A DNA stretch of 64,000 nt. Origin: Halomonas smyrnensis AAD6 (GTDB lineage Bacteria > Pseudomonadota > Gammaproteobacteria > Pseudomonadales > Halomonadaceae). Made by a program: the position numbers and the translations under genes. The notes under the pieces are model-generated. The model made no database searches. It saw only the letters and a program-made list of their open reading frames with translations, and was not told the origin of the DNA. Shown here one piece after another: positions 1-6,765 of this stretch. The stretch covers positions 248,001 to 312,000 of the forward strand of contig NZ_AJKS02000001.1 in assembly GCF_000265245.1 (NCBI RefSeq). Reading direction: 5' to 3'. The number at the start of each line of letters is the position of its first letter. Position 1 is the first letter of the stretch.

Positions 1-200
1 GCATGACTTTGGTATAAGAAGAAGGTTAGGCGAGAAGTGTGGCGGCGAATGTCTAACACCATGGTCTAGATTCTGGTAGCGAAAGGGGGTTGCTACTCTG
101 GGTGAAAGCCCTGTCGCTCCCGGTTCGTTCGTCACGCTCCAGGCCTGCCTTCATGCGTACGATCCGGCGGCGGCGATTCCCGGCACGAGGACCCGCTCCC
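1..200. other. Upstream region at window edge
   Basis: No gene is supported here. The stretch is richer in A and T near its left end, with a TATAAG at 13-18, than the coding DNA that follows, which fits a promoter region. An open frame extends left from the first gene to position 90, but the extension is arginine-rich low-complexity sequence and looks like non-coding GC-rich DNA. Confidence 0.4.
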
Positions 201-2027
201 ATGGTCGACGTCGATCTCTCCCACGCGCCGTTCAGCCTGCTCGACGAGACCGGGCGGGCGCGCGTGCGCGGCGGGCTCGACCTGGCCTACTTCGATCGCG
301 ACGAGATCATCCTCGAGGCCGGGCAGCCCGGCGAGAACGTCTTCCTCATCCACAAGGGCGAGGTCGCCGAGCTGGACACCACCCAGCCCGGCGAGCGTCA
401 GCGCATCGGCCACTACACCGGCGGTGACCTGTTCGGCGCCATCAGCATCCTCAACGGCCAGAGCCGCTACCGCTTCCGCGCCGAGCAGGAATCGCTGTGC
501 TATCTGCTGCCCCGGGCGCTGTTCCTCGAGCTGTGCGCCGCCTATCCCGCCTTCGACGCCTTCTTCCGCCAGCGCCTCGCCGACAAGGCGCGGCTGCTGA
601 CCGAGCAGCGCGCGGCCGGCGGGGTGACCATGTCCGGCTTCATGCTGGCCCGCGCCGAGGACTGCATGCGCCCGCCGCGCTGCCTGGCCGGCGAGACGAC
701 CATCGCCGAGGCGGTGCGGCGGCTGCATGACGAGGCCGTCGACAGCCTGCTGGTGGAGGGCGAGGACGGGCCGGGCATGGTCACCAAGACCGACCTGCTC
801 GATGCCCTGGTGCTCGAGGGGCTCGGCCAGCAGACGCCGCTGTCGTCGCTGGCGCGGGGCTCGTTGATCACCGCGCGCCCCGATCAGTACCTGTTCGAGG
901 TGCTGGTGCTGATGACCCGGCATCGCATCGAGCGGGTGGTGATCGTCGAGGACGAGGCGCCGGTGGGCGTGGTGGAGCTGACCGACGTGCTCAGCTACTT
1001 CTCCAGCCGCAGCCACGTGGTGAGCCTGCAGGTCGAGCAGGCCGGCGACCTGGAACAGCTCGCCGTCGCCAGCCGCCGCACCGCCGAGCTGGCCGGCGCG
1101 CTGATGGCCCAGGGGGTCAAGCTGCGCTTCGCCATGGGCCTGCTCGCGGCGCTCAACGGCCGCATCATCCACAAGGCCTGGGGCTTCTCGATGCCCGAGC
1201 GGCGGCAGCGCGACAGCTGCCTGATGGTGATGGGCAGCGAGGGGCGCGGCGAGCAGATGCTCAAGACCGACCAGGACAACGGCCTGATCCTCGACGATGG
1301 CCTCGACTGGCCGGACTGCATGGAGCGCATGGCCGAGTTCACCGAGACCCTGGTCCGGCTGGGCTACCCGCGCTGCCCGGGCAACATCATGGTCTCCAAC
1401 CCCGACTGGGTCGGCACCGAGCGCCAGTGGAAGGCGCGCATCGCGCGCTGGGTGGAGGCCCGCGACGGCGACAGCCTGATGAAACTGGCGATCATGCTCG
1501 ATGCCCATGCCGTGGCCGGCAATCCGGCGCTGCTCGAGCGGGTGAGGGCGGCGCTGTTCGAGGCGGCGTCGAAGGACGAGCTGCTGCTCTCCTATTTCGC
1601 CCGTCCGGTGCTGCGCTTCTCCACGCCGCTGACCCTGTTCGGCTCGCTCAAGAAGCCGCAGCACGGCATCGACATCAAGAAGGGCGGCATCTTCCCCATC
1701 GTGCACGGCGTGCGGGTCATGGCGCTGGAGCGCGGCATCCTCGCCACCGGGACCCTGGAGCGCCTCGACGCCCTGGCGGCCGACGGCCGGCTCGAGGAGC
1801 GCTTCGCCGAGGACCTGGGCGAGGCGCTGTCGCTGTTCACCGAGCTGCGCCTCGAGCAGCAGCTGGCGCGCCTCGCCGGCGATGGCGAAGACGACGGTGG
1901 CGAGCCGGACCGGGTGGTGGTGCAGTCGCTGTCGTCGCTGGAGCGCGACCTGCTCCGGGAGGCGCTGCATATCGTCAAGGACTTCAAGCAGCGCCTCTCT
2001 CACCGCTATCACCTCGAATACGCCTGA
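201..2027 (+). CDS. cNMP-binding / CBS / DUF294 nucleotidyltransferase-like protein
   Basis: A 608-residue cytoplasmic protein with four parts in order: a cyclic-nucleotide-binding fold (about 15-130), a pair of CBS domains (about 150-275), a DUF294-type putative nucleotidyltransferase core, and a helical C-terminal DUF294 domain. The nucleotidyltransferase signature GSEGRGEQ followed by TDQDN is visible around residues 343-360. The architecture resembles GlnD-like signal-transduction transferases of unknown substrate, often found beside acetate-metabolism genes. I chose the ATG at 201 because the cNMP domain begins immediately after it, a GAGGA lies 9 bases upstream, and the longer reading frame from 90 adds only low-complexity arginine-rich sequence. 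It is followed after 19 bases by a DnaQ-like gene, and the two are probably one operon. The family call is firm; the substrate is unknown. Confidence 0.88.
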   Translation: MVDVDLSHAPFSLLDETGRARVRGGLDLAYFDRDEIILEAGQPGENVFLIHKGEVAELDTTQPGERQRIGHYTGGDLFGAISILNGQSRYRFRAEQESLCYLLPRALFLELCAAYPAFDAFFRQRLADKARLLTEQRAAGGVTMSGFMLARAEDCMRPPRCLAGETTIAEAVRRLHDEAVDSLLVEGEDGPGMVTKTDLLDALVLEGLGQQTPLSSLARGSLITARPDQYLFEVLVLMTRHRIERVVIVEDEAPVGVVELTDVLSYFSSRSHVVSLQVEQAGDLEQLAVASRRTAELAGALMAQGVKLRFAMGLLAALNGRIIHKAWGFSMPERRQRDSCLMVMGSEGRGEQMLKTDQDNGLILDDGLDWPDCMERMAEFTETLVRLGYPRCPGNIMVSNPDWVGTERQWKARIARWVEARDGDSLMKLAIMLDAHAVAGNPALLERVRAALFEAASKDELLLSYFARPVLRFSTPLTLFGSLKKPQHGIDIKKGGIFPIVHGVRVMALERGILATGTLERLDALAADGRLEERFAEDLGEALSLFTELRLEQQLARLAGDGEDDGGEPDRVVVQSLSSLERDLLREALHIVKDFKQRLSHRYHLEYA

Positions 2028-2046
2028 TCACGACAAGGAATTCCCC

Positions 2047-2667
2047 ATGCTCAAGACCCTGCGCCGCCTGGTCGACCGTCACCGCCACGCCCATGGCCAG
2101 TATGGCTGGCTGTTCCGTCCCTATACCGGGGAGGAGCTGGTAGCGCTGGCCGTGCAGTCGACCGGCGGCGACGTGCGCGGCGCCGAGCCGCTGGCCATCG
2201 CCGCGGTGCGGCTGCGCGGCGACCGGGTGCTGACCAGCGAGTCGCTGGAGCTCAGGCTGGCGCGCCCGGAGGGCGTGGACGCCGAGACGCTGCGCCGCCA
2301 CGGCCTGCGCGGCATCGATCTCGACGACGGCGTGTCGATCGACCAGGCGCTGGCGCGGCTGCTCGACTTCGTCGGCAACCGGCCGCTGGTGGGCTGGCGC
2401 CTGGACCGCGATCTGGCGCTGCTCAACCGCCAGCTGCGCGCCCGGTTCGGCTTCGAGCTGCCCAACGCCGGCATCGATCTGGTGCAGCGCTACCAGCGCC
2501 ATCACCACCATTCGCGGCTCGAGGTGGCGCCGGCCTTCGAGCGGGTCGCCGAGCAGCTCGAGGTGCCGTTGATGGGGCGTCACAGCGTGCTGGGCACCGC
2601 CGTGACCACCGCCCTGATGCACCTGCGGCTGGACCGCGATGCGGTGCTCGCCCGTCGCAGCGGCTGA
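2047..2667 (+). CDS. DnaQ-like 3'-5' exonuclease fold, catalytically degenerate
   Basis: A 206-residue protein alignable over its length with the DEDDh exonucleases (PolC/DnaQ type) that commonly follow the DUF294/CBS gene in gammaproteobacteria. Motif I, normally ALDxETTGLD, reads ALAVQSTGGD here, so the two metal-binding acids are A35 and Q37. Motif II keeps one acid (D122 in VGWRLDRDLALLN). Motif III keeps the general-base His (H179 in GRHSVLGTA), but the following Asp is T184. Three of the four catalytic carboxylates are therefore missing in an otherwise intact frame, so nuclease activity is unlikely. A structural or regulatory role with the upstream DUF294 protein is an inference. The frame start is fixed by AAGGA just before the ATG at 2047. 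Confidence 0.8.
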   Translation: MLKTLRRLVDRHRHAHGQYGWLFRPYTGEELVALAVQSTGGDVRGAEPLAIAAVRLRGDRVLTSESLELRLARPEGVDAETLRRHGLRGIDLDDGVSIDQALARLLDFVGNRPLVGWRLDRDLALLNRQLRARFGFELPNAGIDLVQRYQRHHHHSRLEVAPAFERVAEQLEVPLMGRHSVLGTAVTTALMHLRLDRDAVLARRSG

Positions 2668-2702
2668 GCGGGCACCACGTCGCCAGTCTCGCGGCAGGGT
2701 GG

Positions 2703-2708
2703 TAGGAT
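2703..2708 (+). promoter_or_regulatory. Possible -10 element for ttcA
   Basis: TAGGAT lies 45 bases before the ttcA start in a short intergenic region. No convincing -35 element accompanies it, so this is only a candidate. Confidence 0.3.
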
Positions 2709-2752
2709 AGGCGCCCTTTCCCTTTCCCCGATGCCCTGGCAGCGCCCCGACC

Positions 2753-3664
2753 ATGCAAGATGCCGTGACCTTCGATCCCCGTCCCGCCGATGAGGCCGCT
2801 TCGGCCGAGCCGTCGACCCCGTCCGCCGAGGCGCCCGACGCCAAGGCCAAGCGTGAGTTCAACAAGCTGCAGAAACGCCTGCGGCGCCAGGTCGGCAATG
2901 CGATCATCGACTTCGACATGATCCGCGAAGGCGACAAGGTGATGGTGTGCCTGTCCGGCGGCAAGGACAGCTACACCATGCTGGAGATTCTCCGGAACCT
3001 GCAGCGTAACGCGCCGGTGAACTTCTCGCTGGTGGCGGTGAACCTCGACCAGAAGCAGCCCGGCTTCCCCGAGCACGTGCTGCCCGAGTACCTGGACGGC
3101 CTCGGCGTGGACTACCACATCCTCGAGCGCGACACCTACTCGGTGGTCAGGGAGAAGACCCCGGAAGGCAAGACCACCTGTGCGCTCTGCTCGCGGCTGC
3201 GCCGCGGCTCCCTCTACGGCTACGCCGAGGAGATCGGGGCCACCAAGATCGCGCTGGGCCATCACCGCGAGGACATCCTCGAGACGTTGTTCCTCAACAT
3301 GTTCTTCGGCGGCAGCCTCAAGTCGATGCCGCCCAAGCTGCTCTCCGACGACGGCAAGAACATCGTCATCCGCCCGCTGGCCTACTGCCGCGAGGCCGAC
3401 ATCGCCGAATTTTCCGAGCGCATGGCCTTCCCGATCATTCCCTGCAACCTGTGCGGCTCGCAGCCCAACCTGCAGCGTCAGGTGGTCAAGGAGATGCTCG
3501 CCGAGTGGGAGGCCAAGCATCCCGGTCGCCTGGAGAGCATGTTCAAGGCGGTCACCAACGTCGCGCCCTCGCAGCTGGCCGACCGCGAGCTGTTCGACTT
3601 CGCCGGGCTGGAGGACAAGCAGGCCAAGATGCAGGCCGATCGCATCGACCTGCATAACGAGTGA
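2753..3664 (+). CDS. ttcA: tRNA 2-thiocytidine(32) synthetase TtcA
   Basis: This enzyme thiolates cytidine 32 in a subset of tRNAs, using ATP and a [4Fe-4S] cluster. The 303-residue protein has the PP-loop ATP-binding motif SGGKDS at about residues 67-72 and the two CxxC cluster-binding pairs, CALC near 143-146 and CNLC near 231-234, all expected for the family. Length and domain order match E. coli TtcA, apart from a longer acidic N-terminal lead (about 35 residues) before the conserved KLQKRLRR segment, common in halophiles. It is convergent with anr. The same neighbourhood of ttcA near an FNR-family regulator is seen in other proteobacteria. Confidence 0.95.
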   Translation: MQDAVTFDPRPADEAASAEPSTPSAEAPDAKAKREFNKLQKRLRRQVGNAIIDFDMIREGDKVMVCLSGGKDSYTMLEILRNLQRNAPVNFSLVAVNLDQKQPGFPEHVLPEYLDGLGVDYHILERDTYSVVREKTPEGKTTCALCSRLRRGSLYGYAEEIGATKIALGHHREDILETLFLNMFFGGSLKSMPPKLLSDDGKNIVIRPLAYCREADIAEFSERMAFPIIPCNLCGSQPNLQRQVVKEMLAEWEAKHPGRLESMFKAVTNVAPSQLADRELFDFAGLEDKQAKMQADRIDLHNE

Positions 3665-3729
3665 GTAGCGCCTAGCGGCAAGCGCCCGGCTGCTCAGTAA
3701 CGGGTGGCAGATGTCGAGGAAGCCGATGA

Positions 3730-3762
3730 GAAACCCACGGGACGTCGAGTCCTGTGGGTTTC
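3730..3762 (+). terminator. Stem-loop after ttcA
   Basis: A 14-bp stem (GAAACCCACGGGAC against GTCCTGTGGGTTTC, one G-U pair) closes a 5-base loop, 65 bases past the ttcA stop. The 3' arm ends in TTTC and is followed by TTCGTT, so the T tract is weak. It probably ends the ttcA transcript and separates it from the convergent anr transcript. Confidence 0.7.
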
Positions 3763-3800
3763 TTCGTTGACGTCAACAATGGCCATGACATCATTCTGCC

Positions 3801-3916
3801 GCGCTTGGCGCTTGGCGCTTGGCGCTTGGCGCTTGGCGCTTGGCGCTTGGCGCTTGGCGCTTGGCGCTTGGCGCTTGGCGCTTGGCGCTTGGCGCTTGGC
3901 GCTTGGCGCTTGGCGC
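3801..3916. repeat. Heptanucleotide tandem array, about 16.6 copies
   Basis: Sixteen uninterrupted copies of GCGCTTG (CAAGCGC on the other strand) run from 3801 to 3912, plus a 4-base partial copy. The array ends two bases before the anr stop codon (complement of 3919-3921), so it forms the start of the anr 3' UTR and the middle of the ttcA/anr convergent gap. Because 7 is coprime to 3, all three frames encode the same seven-residue peptide repeat, which explains spurious open frames here. Copy number is likely to vary between strains. Confidence 0.95.
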
Positions 3917-3918
3917 CG

Positions 3919-4662
3919 TCAGCGGCAGCCCTCTTCCTCTGCCAGCTCGGCCAGGGCGTCCAGGTCGAGGATGTTCACCTCGCGGCCGGACACGGCCACC
4001 AGGCCCTGCTGCTGGAAGCGTCCCAGGATGCGGCTGACGGTCTCCACGGCAAGGCCCAGGTAGTTGCCGATGTCGGCCCGGGACATGGAGAGGCGGAAGC
4101 TGTAGGCGGAGTAGCCGCGGCGGCGGAAGCGATCGGAGAGGCTGGCGAAGAAGGTGGCCAGGCGCTGGTCGGCGGTCTTGCGCGACAGCAGGCGCATCAT
4201 GCGGCGGTCGTCGCGCATCTCCTTGCTCATGCTGCGATACAGCTGGGCACGAAGCTCCGGCAGGCGCTCGGAGAGGGCGTCGAGGCGGTCGAACGGAATC
4301 TCGCACACGGTGGTGGTCTCGAGCGCGATGACCGAGCCCGGATAGCTCGACTCGTCGATGCCGTCGAGCCCCACCAGTTCGCTGGGCAGGTAGAAGTTGG
4401 TCAGCTGATCCGTGCCGCCGCCTTCGCTGGTGACCTGCTTGAGACTGCCGGAGCGCACCGCGTAGACGCTGGTGAAGGGGCTGCCCTGGCGGAACAGCGA
4501 CTCGCCCTTCTTGAGCGGCGGTCGGCGCCGGATGATGGCATCGAACTCGTCGAGGTCCTCCAGTTCCAGGGCCAGGGGCAGGCACAGGGAACTCAGGCTG
4601 CAGGTCCGGCAGCGGGTCTCGTGCAGCAGGGAACGGCGCCGGCCGGCTGCGGTGTCGGGCAT
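3919..4662 (-). CDS. anr: FNR/Anr-type oxygen-sensing transcription regulator
   Basis: A 247-residue CRP/FNR-family activator. The N-terminal cluster-binding cysteines are C18, C21 and C27 (CRTCSLSSLC), with the fourth at C120 (VCEIPF), the arrangement that carries the oxygen-labile [4Fe-4S] cluster of FNR/Anr. A cNMP-type beta-barrel and dimerisation helix follow. The C-terminal helix-turn-helix contains VETVSR, whose E..SR residues read TTGAT-N4-ATCAA sites in FNR proteins. It lies at the 3' end of the cbb3 oxidase locus on the same strand, 80 bases after a HemN-like gene. It should activate ccoNOQP through the box at 14519-14532. Upstream of anr I see only a half-site (ATCAA), so autoregulation is not supported. 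Confidence 0.93.
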   Translation of the reverse strand: MPDTAAGRRRSLLHETRCRTCSLSSLCLPLALELEDLDEFDAIIRRRPPLKKGESLFRQGSPFTSVYAVRSGSLKQVTSEGGGTDQLTNFYLPSELVGLDGIDESSYPGSVIALETTTVCEIPFDRLDALSERLPELRAQLYRSMSKEMRDDRRMMRLLSRKTADQRLATFFASLSDRFRRRGYSAYSFRLSMSRADIGNYLGLAVETVSRILGRFQQQGLVAVSGREVNILDLDALAELAEEEGCR

Positions 4663-4742
4663 GCTGTCCTCCTTGATCGGGGCTTGCCTCCCCCATTATG
4701 GCGGATAGCCCCGGTTCGGGCATAGCATCCCTTGGGCGAGTC

Positions 4743-5729
4743 TCAGGCCAGGCCGGGGCCGGGCGGGCGAGCATGCCGCCAGCGCCCCGAGGCGGTGGCG
4801 AGCCGACCGTCGTTCAGCGCCGCCGCGTAGTCCCGGGGCGAGGTGGCGTTGCAGGCCACGGCGTCGGGCAGCCGCGAGATGGCGCCGGTGCCGAGCCCCA
4901 GTCGGTCGCGCGCCCGTTCGCGACGCGCCTGGGCGAGGGCATCCTCCAGGGCGGCGCCCCGACGGGCGTAGGAACCGTGTCCCAGTGCCCGGTAGCCGGC
5001 CTCGGCCAGGCGTTCGTCGACCCGGGCCAGCAGCGCCGTCGGCAGCGTCGATTCTCCCTCCTGCCAGGCGGGCTCCGGGCGCAGGGAGAGGCGCGGCGGC
5101 GTCATGGGCAGCAGCGCGGCGAGCGCGGCGACGGCCTCCCGCGGCGGGATCGTCGGCGCCACGATCAGCACCAGGTTCAGCGAGTGCCAGCCCATGCGCA
5201 CGGTCTCGTCGAGCAGCGGCTCGACGCGTGACTGCAGGCGGGGCAGGGCGTCCAGGCGGCCGGCCGCGGGCAGGCGCATGATCAGCTTCAGCCGGTTGAA
5301 GCCCAGGGCCTCCAGGTGACGCAGGGTGAGCAGATCCGTGGCGCGGGGGTCGAGCTCGACGGTGAAGTCGCGCGGGCGCCCCGGTTCGAAGGGGAAGCGG
5401 GAGGCGAGCCGGTCGACGAGGCCGCTCATCTGCGACAGGGTCAGCGAAGGCGGGAGGCCGCTTCCCCAGTGCAGGGCCTCCAGGCGTCGCTCCGGCGCCA
5501 GGCAGCGTCGCACCAGCACCATCTCGCGGTCGAGCCGGGCCAGATCGACCTCGAAGGGATCCATGTCCTTGCCGTCGCCGCGGGCATCCACGTCGTGGCG
5601 AAGCGGCAGGCGCAGATGCAGCGACAGCGGGCGGGCCTGGGTATTGCTGGCGGTCAGCGCCGCGGCGTAGTCGTCGGCGCCGAAGTCGGCGGGAAGGGTG
5701 ACGGACATCGCGGAGTTCCGAGCGTTCAT
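4743..5729 (-). CDS. HemN-like protein lacking radical-SAM cysteines
   Basis: A 328-residue relative of HemN (oxygen-independent coproporphyrinogen III dehydrogenase) that has lost the signature of the family. The segment normally reading PLSLYVHIPFCxxxCxxC is PLSLHLRLPLRHDVDARGDG here, placing R44, D48 and G51 where the three [4Fe-4S] cysteines belong. The next block, HWGGGTP in HemN, is HWGSGLPP. The FTVELDPR and LEALGFNRLKL blocks that follow are still recognisable in the same frame, so this is substitution and not a frameshift. It is about 130 residues shorter than HemN, with a degenerate C-terminal part. SAM-dependent chemistry looks impossible. Its location, where intact hemN sits in related cco-anr loci, suggests a decayed or repurposed paralogue. 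Confidence 0.75.
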   Translation of the reverse strand: MNARNSAMSVTLPADFGADDYAAALTASNTQARPLSLHLRLPLRHDVDARGDGKDMDPFEVDLARLDREMVLVRRCLAPERRLEALHWGSGLPPSLTLSQMSGLVDRLASRFPFEPGRPRDFTVELDPRATDLLTLRHLEALGFNRLKLIMRLPAAGRLDALPRLQSRVEPLLDETVRMGWHSLNLVLIVAPTIPPREAVAALAALLPMTPPRLSLRPEPAWQEGESTLPTALLARVDERLAEAGYRALGHGSYARRGAALEDALAQARRERARDRLGLGTGAISRLPDAVACNATSPRDYAAALNDGRLATASGRWRHARPPGPGLA

Positions 5730-5796
5730 GTCGTCAGGCTAGTGCTCGCGGCCCCCAGGGGTGTTGCGCTGGGTCAAACGTGCGGGCGTTAGCGGC

Positions 5797-6552
5797 TCAA
5801 TGATGCCCGGCGTGCCCGGCGTGCCCGGCGTGCCCGGCGTGCCCGGCGTCGTGGGCCATCTCCATCGCGCCCGGCCACAGGCCCCACAGCTGCCACAGGG
5901 CGAAGCCGATGATCGCCAGCGCCGCCAGGGTGCGGGTGGCCGGATGACGGATCAGGGCGCCGAGCCGTCGCGCGGCCAGGCCGGTAGCGAGCAGCGCCGG
6001 CAGGGTGCCGAGCCCGAAGGCGCCCATCAGTGCCGCGCCTCGCAGCGGGTCGGCGCCGGCCAGGCTCCAGGTCAGCATCGAGTAGACCAGCCCGCAGGGC
6101 AGCCAGCCCCAGACCGCGCCCAGGGTCACGGCCTGGGGCAGCGTCACCACCGGCATCAGTCGCCGTCCGAGCGGCTCCAGATGGCGCCACAGGCGCCTGC
6201 CGAGCGCCTCGACCCCCAGCAGCCCCTTCCACCAGTCGGCGATGTAGAGCGCCATCAGGATCAGCATCACCGCGGCCAGGACCTGGAGCGCCTGGCGGAT
6301 CCCCGGGGCCAGGCCGACCAGGGTGCCGAGGCCGGCGGCCAGGGCGCCGGCAGCCATGTAGCTGGCGATGCGCCCCAGGTTGTAGCCCAGCAGCAGCCCG
6401 CCGAGCCGGGCCGGATGGCGCAGGCTCGGTGGCACGGCGAAGCTCAGGGCGCTCATGATGCCGCCGCACATGCCGATGCAGTGGGCGCCGCCCAGCAGGC
6501 CGAAGACGAAGGCCGCGGCCAGCGGCGGAAGATCGAGTCCAGACGGATTCAT
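5797..6552 (-). CDS. TauE/SafE-family membrane protein of the cbb3 locus, His-rich tail
   Basis: A 251-residue polytopic inner-membrane protein (about six hydrophobic segments) of the type annotated as sulfite exporter TauE/SafE or DsbD-like transporter, routinely found after ccoS. A CxxxC pair (C25, C29 in HCIGMCGG) lies in the first membrane segment, and a second Cys occurs in LPCGLVY. This suggests copper or thiol handling for oxidase maturation; sulfite export is less likely. The C-terminus ends in HDAGHAGHAGHAGHAGHH, a probable metal-binding tail encoded by a 9-bp DNA repeat. The start abuts the ccoS stop, so the genes are probably translationally coupled. Confidence 0.85.
   Translation of the reverse strand: MNPSGLDLPPLAAAFVFGLLGGAHCIGMCGGIMSALSFAVPPSLRHPARLGGLLLGYNLGRIASYMAAGALAAGLGTLVGLAPGIRQALQVLAAVMLILMALYIADWWKGLLGVEALGRRLWRHLEPLGRRLMPVVTLPQAVTLGAVWGWLPCGLVYSMLTWSLAGADPLRGAALMGAFGLGTLPALLATGLAARRLGALIRHPATRTLAALAIIGFALWQLWGLWPGAMEMAHDAGHAGHAGHAGHAGHH
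5804..5848. repeat. 9-bp tandem repeat within the TauE/SafE-like gene
   Basis: Five perfect copies of TGCCCGGCG encode the repeated Gly-His-Ala triplet at the C-terminus of the minus-strand gene. The unit is a multiple of three, so copy-number change would lengthen or shorten the His-rich tail without a frameshift. Confidence 0.92.
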
Positions 6553-6765
6553 TCAGGCTTCCTTGTCGTGTTTCCCGGTCGGCGCGTCGGCGTCGTCGTG
6601 CCGGCGGGGCGCCTCCCCGGGCGGGTCGTCATCGTCGAACAGGATGCGGTGGGCCGGGCCTTCCAGGTCCTCGAACTGGTCGTGGCGCACGGCCCAGAAG
6701 AAGGCCCAGACGGCCAGGCCGAGCAGGATCAGCGACAGCGGGATCAGCAGGTAGAGAATGCTCAT
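6553..6765 (-). CDS. ccoS: cbb3 oxidase maturation protein CcoS
   Basis: A 70-residue protein with one N-terminal membrane helix (about residues 2-25) and the FWAVR.DQFEDLEGPAHRILFDDD block typical of CcoS. The first half matches the family closely; the acidic, histidine-containing tail is variable. CcoS is needed for inserting cofactors, at least heme b and Cu, into CcoN. The start overlaps the end of ccoI by the ATGA arrangement, and the stop abuts the next gene, marking one operon. Confidence 0.92.
   Translation of the reverse strand: MSILYLLIPLSLILLGLAVWAFFWAVRHDQFEDLEGPAHRILFDDDDPPGEAPRRHDDADAPTGKHDKEA

Noticed and set aside
132..2012. Long minus-strand open frame opposite the DUF294/CBS gene, and many similar antisense frames across the window
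   Set aside because: Shadows of GC-rich codon bias. They have low-complexity His, Gln, Arg and Ala composition, no recognisable domains and no ribosome binding sites.
3801..3916. CRISPR array
   Set aside because: Units are 7 bp with no spacers and there are no cas genes. The 14-bp array at 58512 is also a simple tandem repeat.
3754..4725. Plus-strand frame with a repeated LALGAWR peptide across the heptamer array and anr
   Set aside because: The peptide arises from the 7-bp DNA repeat, which reads the same in all frames; the rest is antisense to anr.
4663..4742. Anr box before anr itself
   Set aside because: Only one half-site (ATCAA) is present next to the Shine-Dalgarno; the other half does not match.
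4743..5729. Frameshift or sequencing error as the cause of the missing HemN cysteines
   Set aside because: Homology blocks on both sides of the motif are in the same frame and the frame is open throughout, so substitutions explain the loss.
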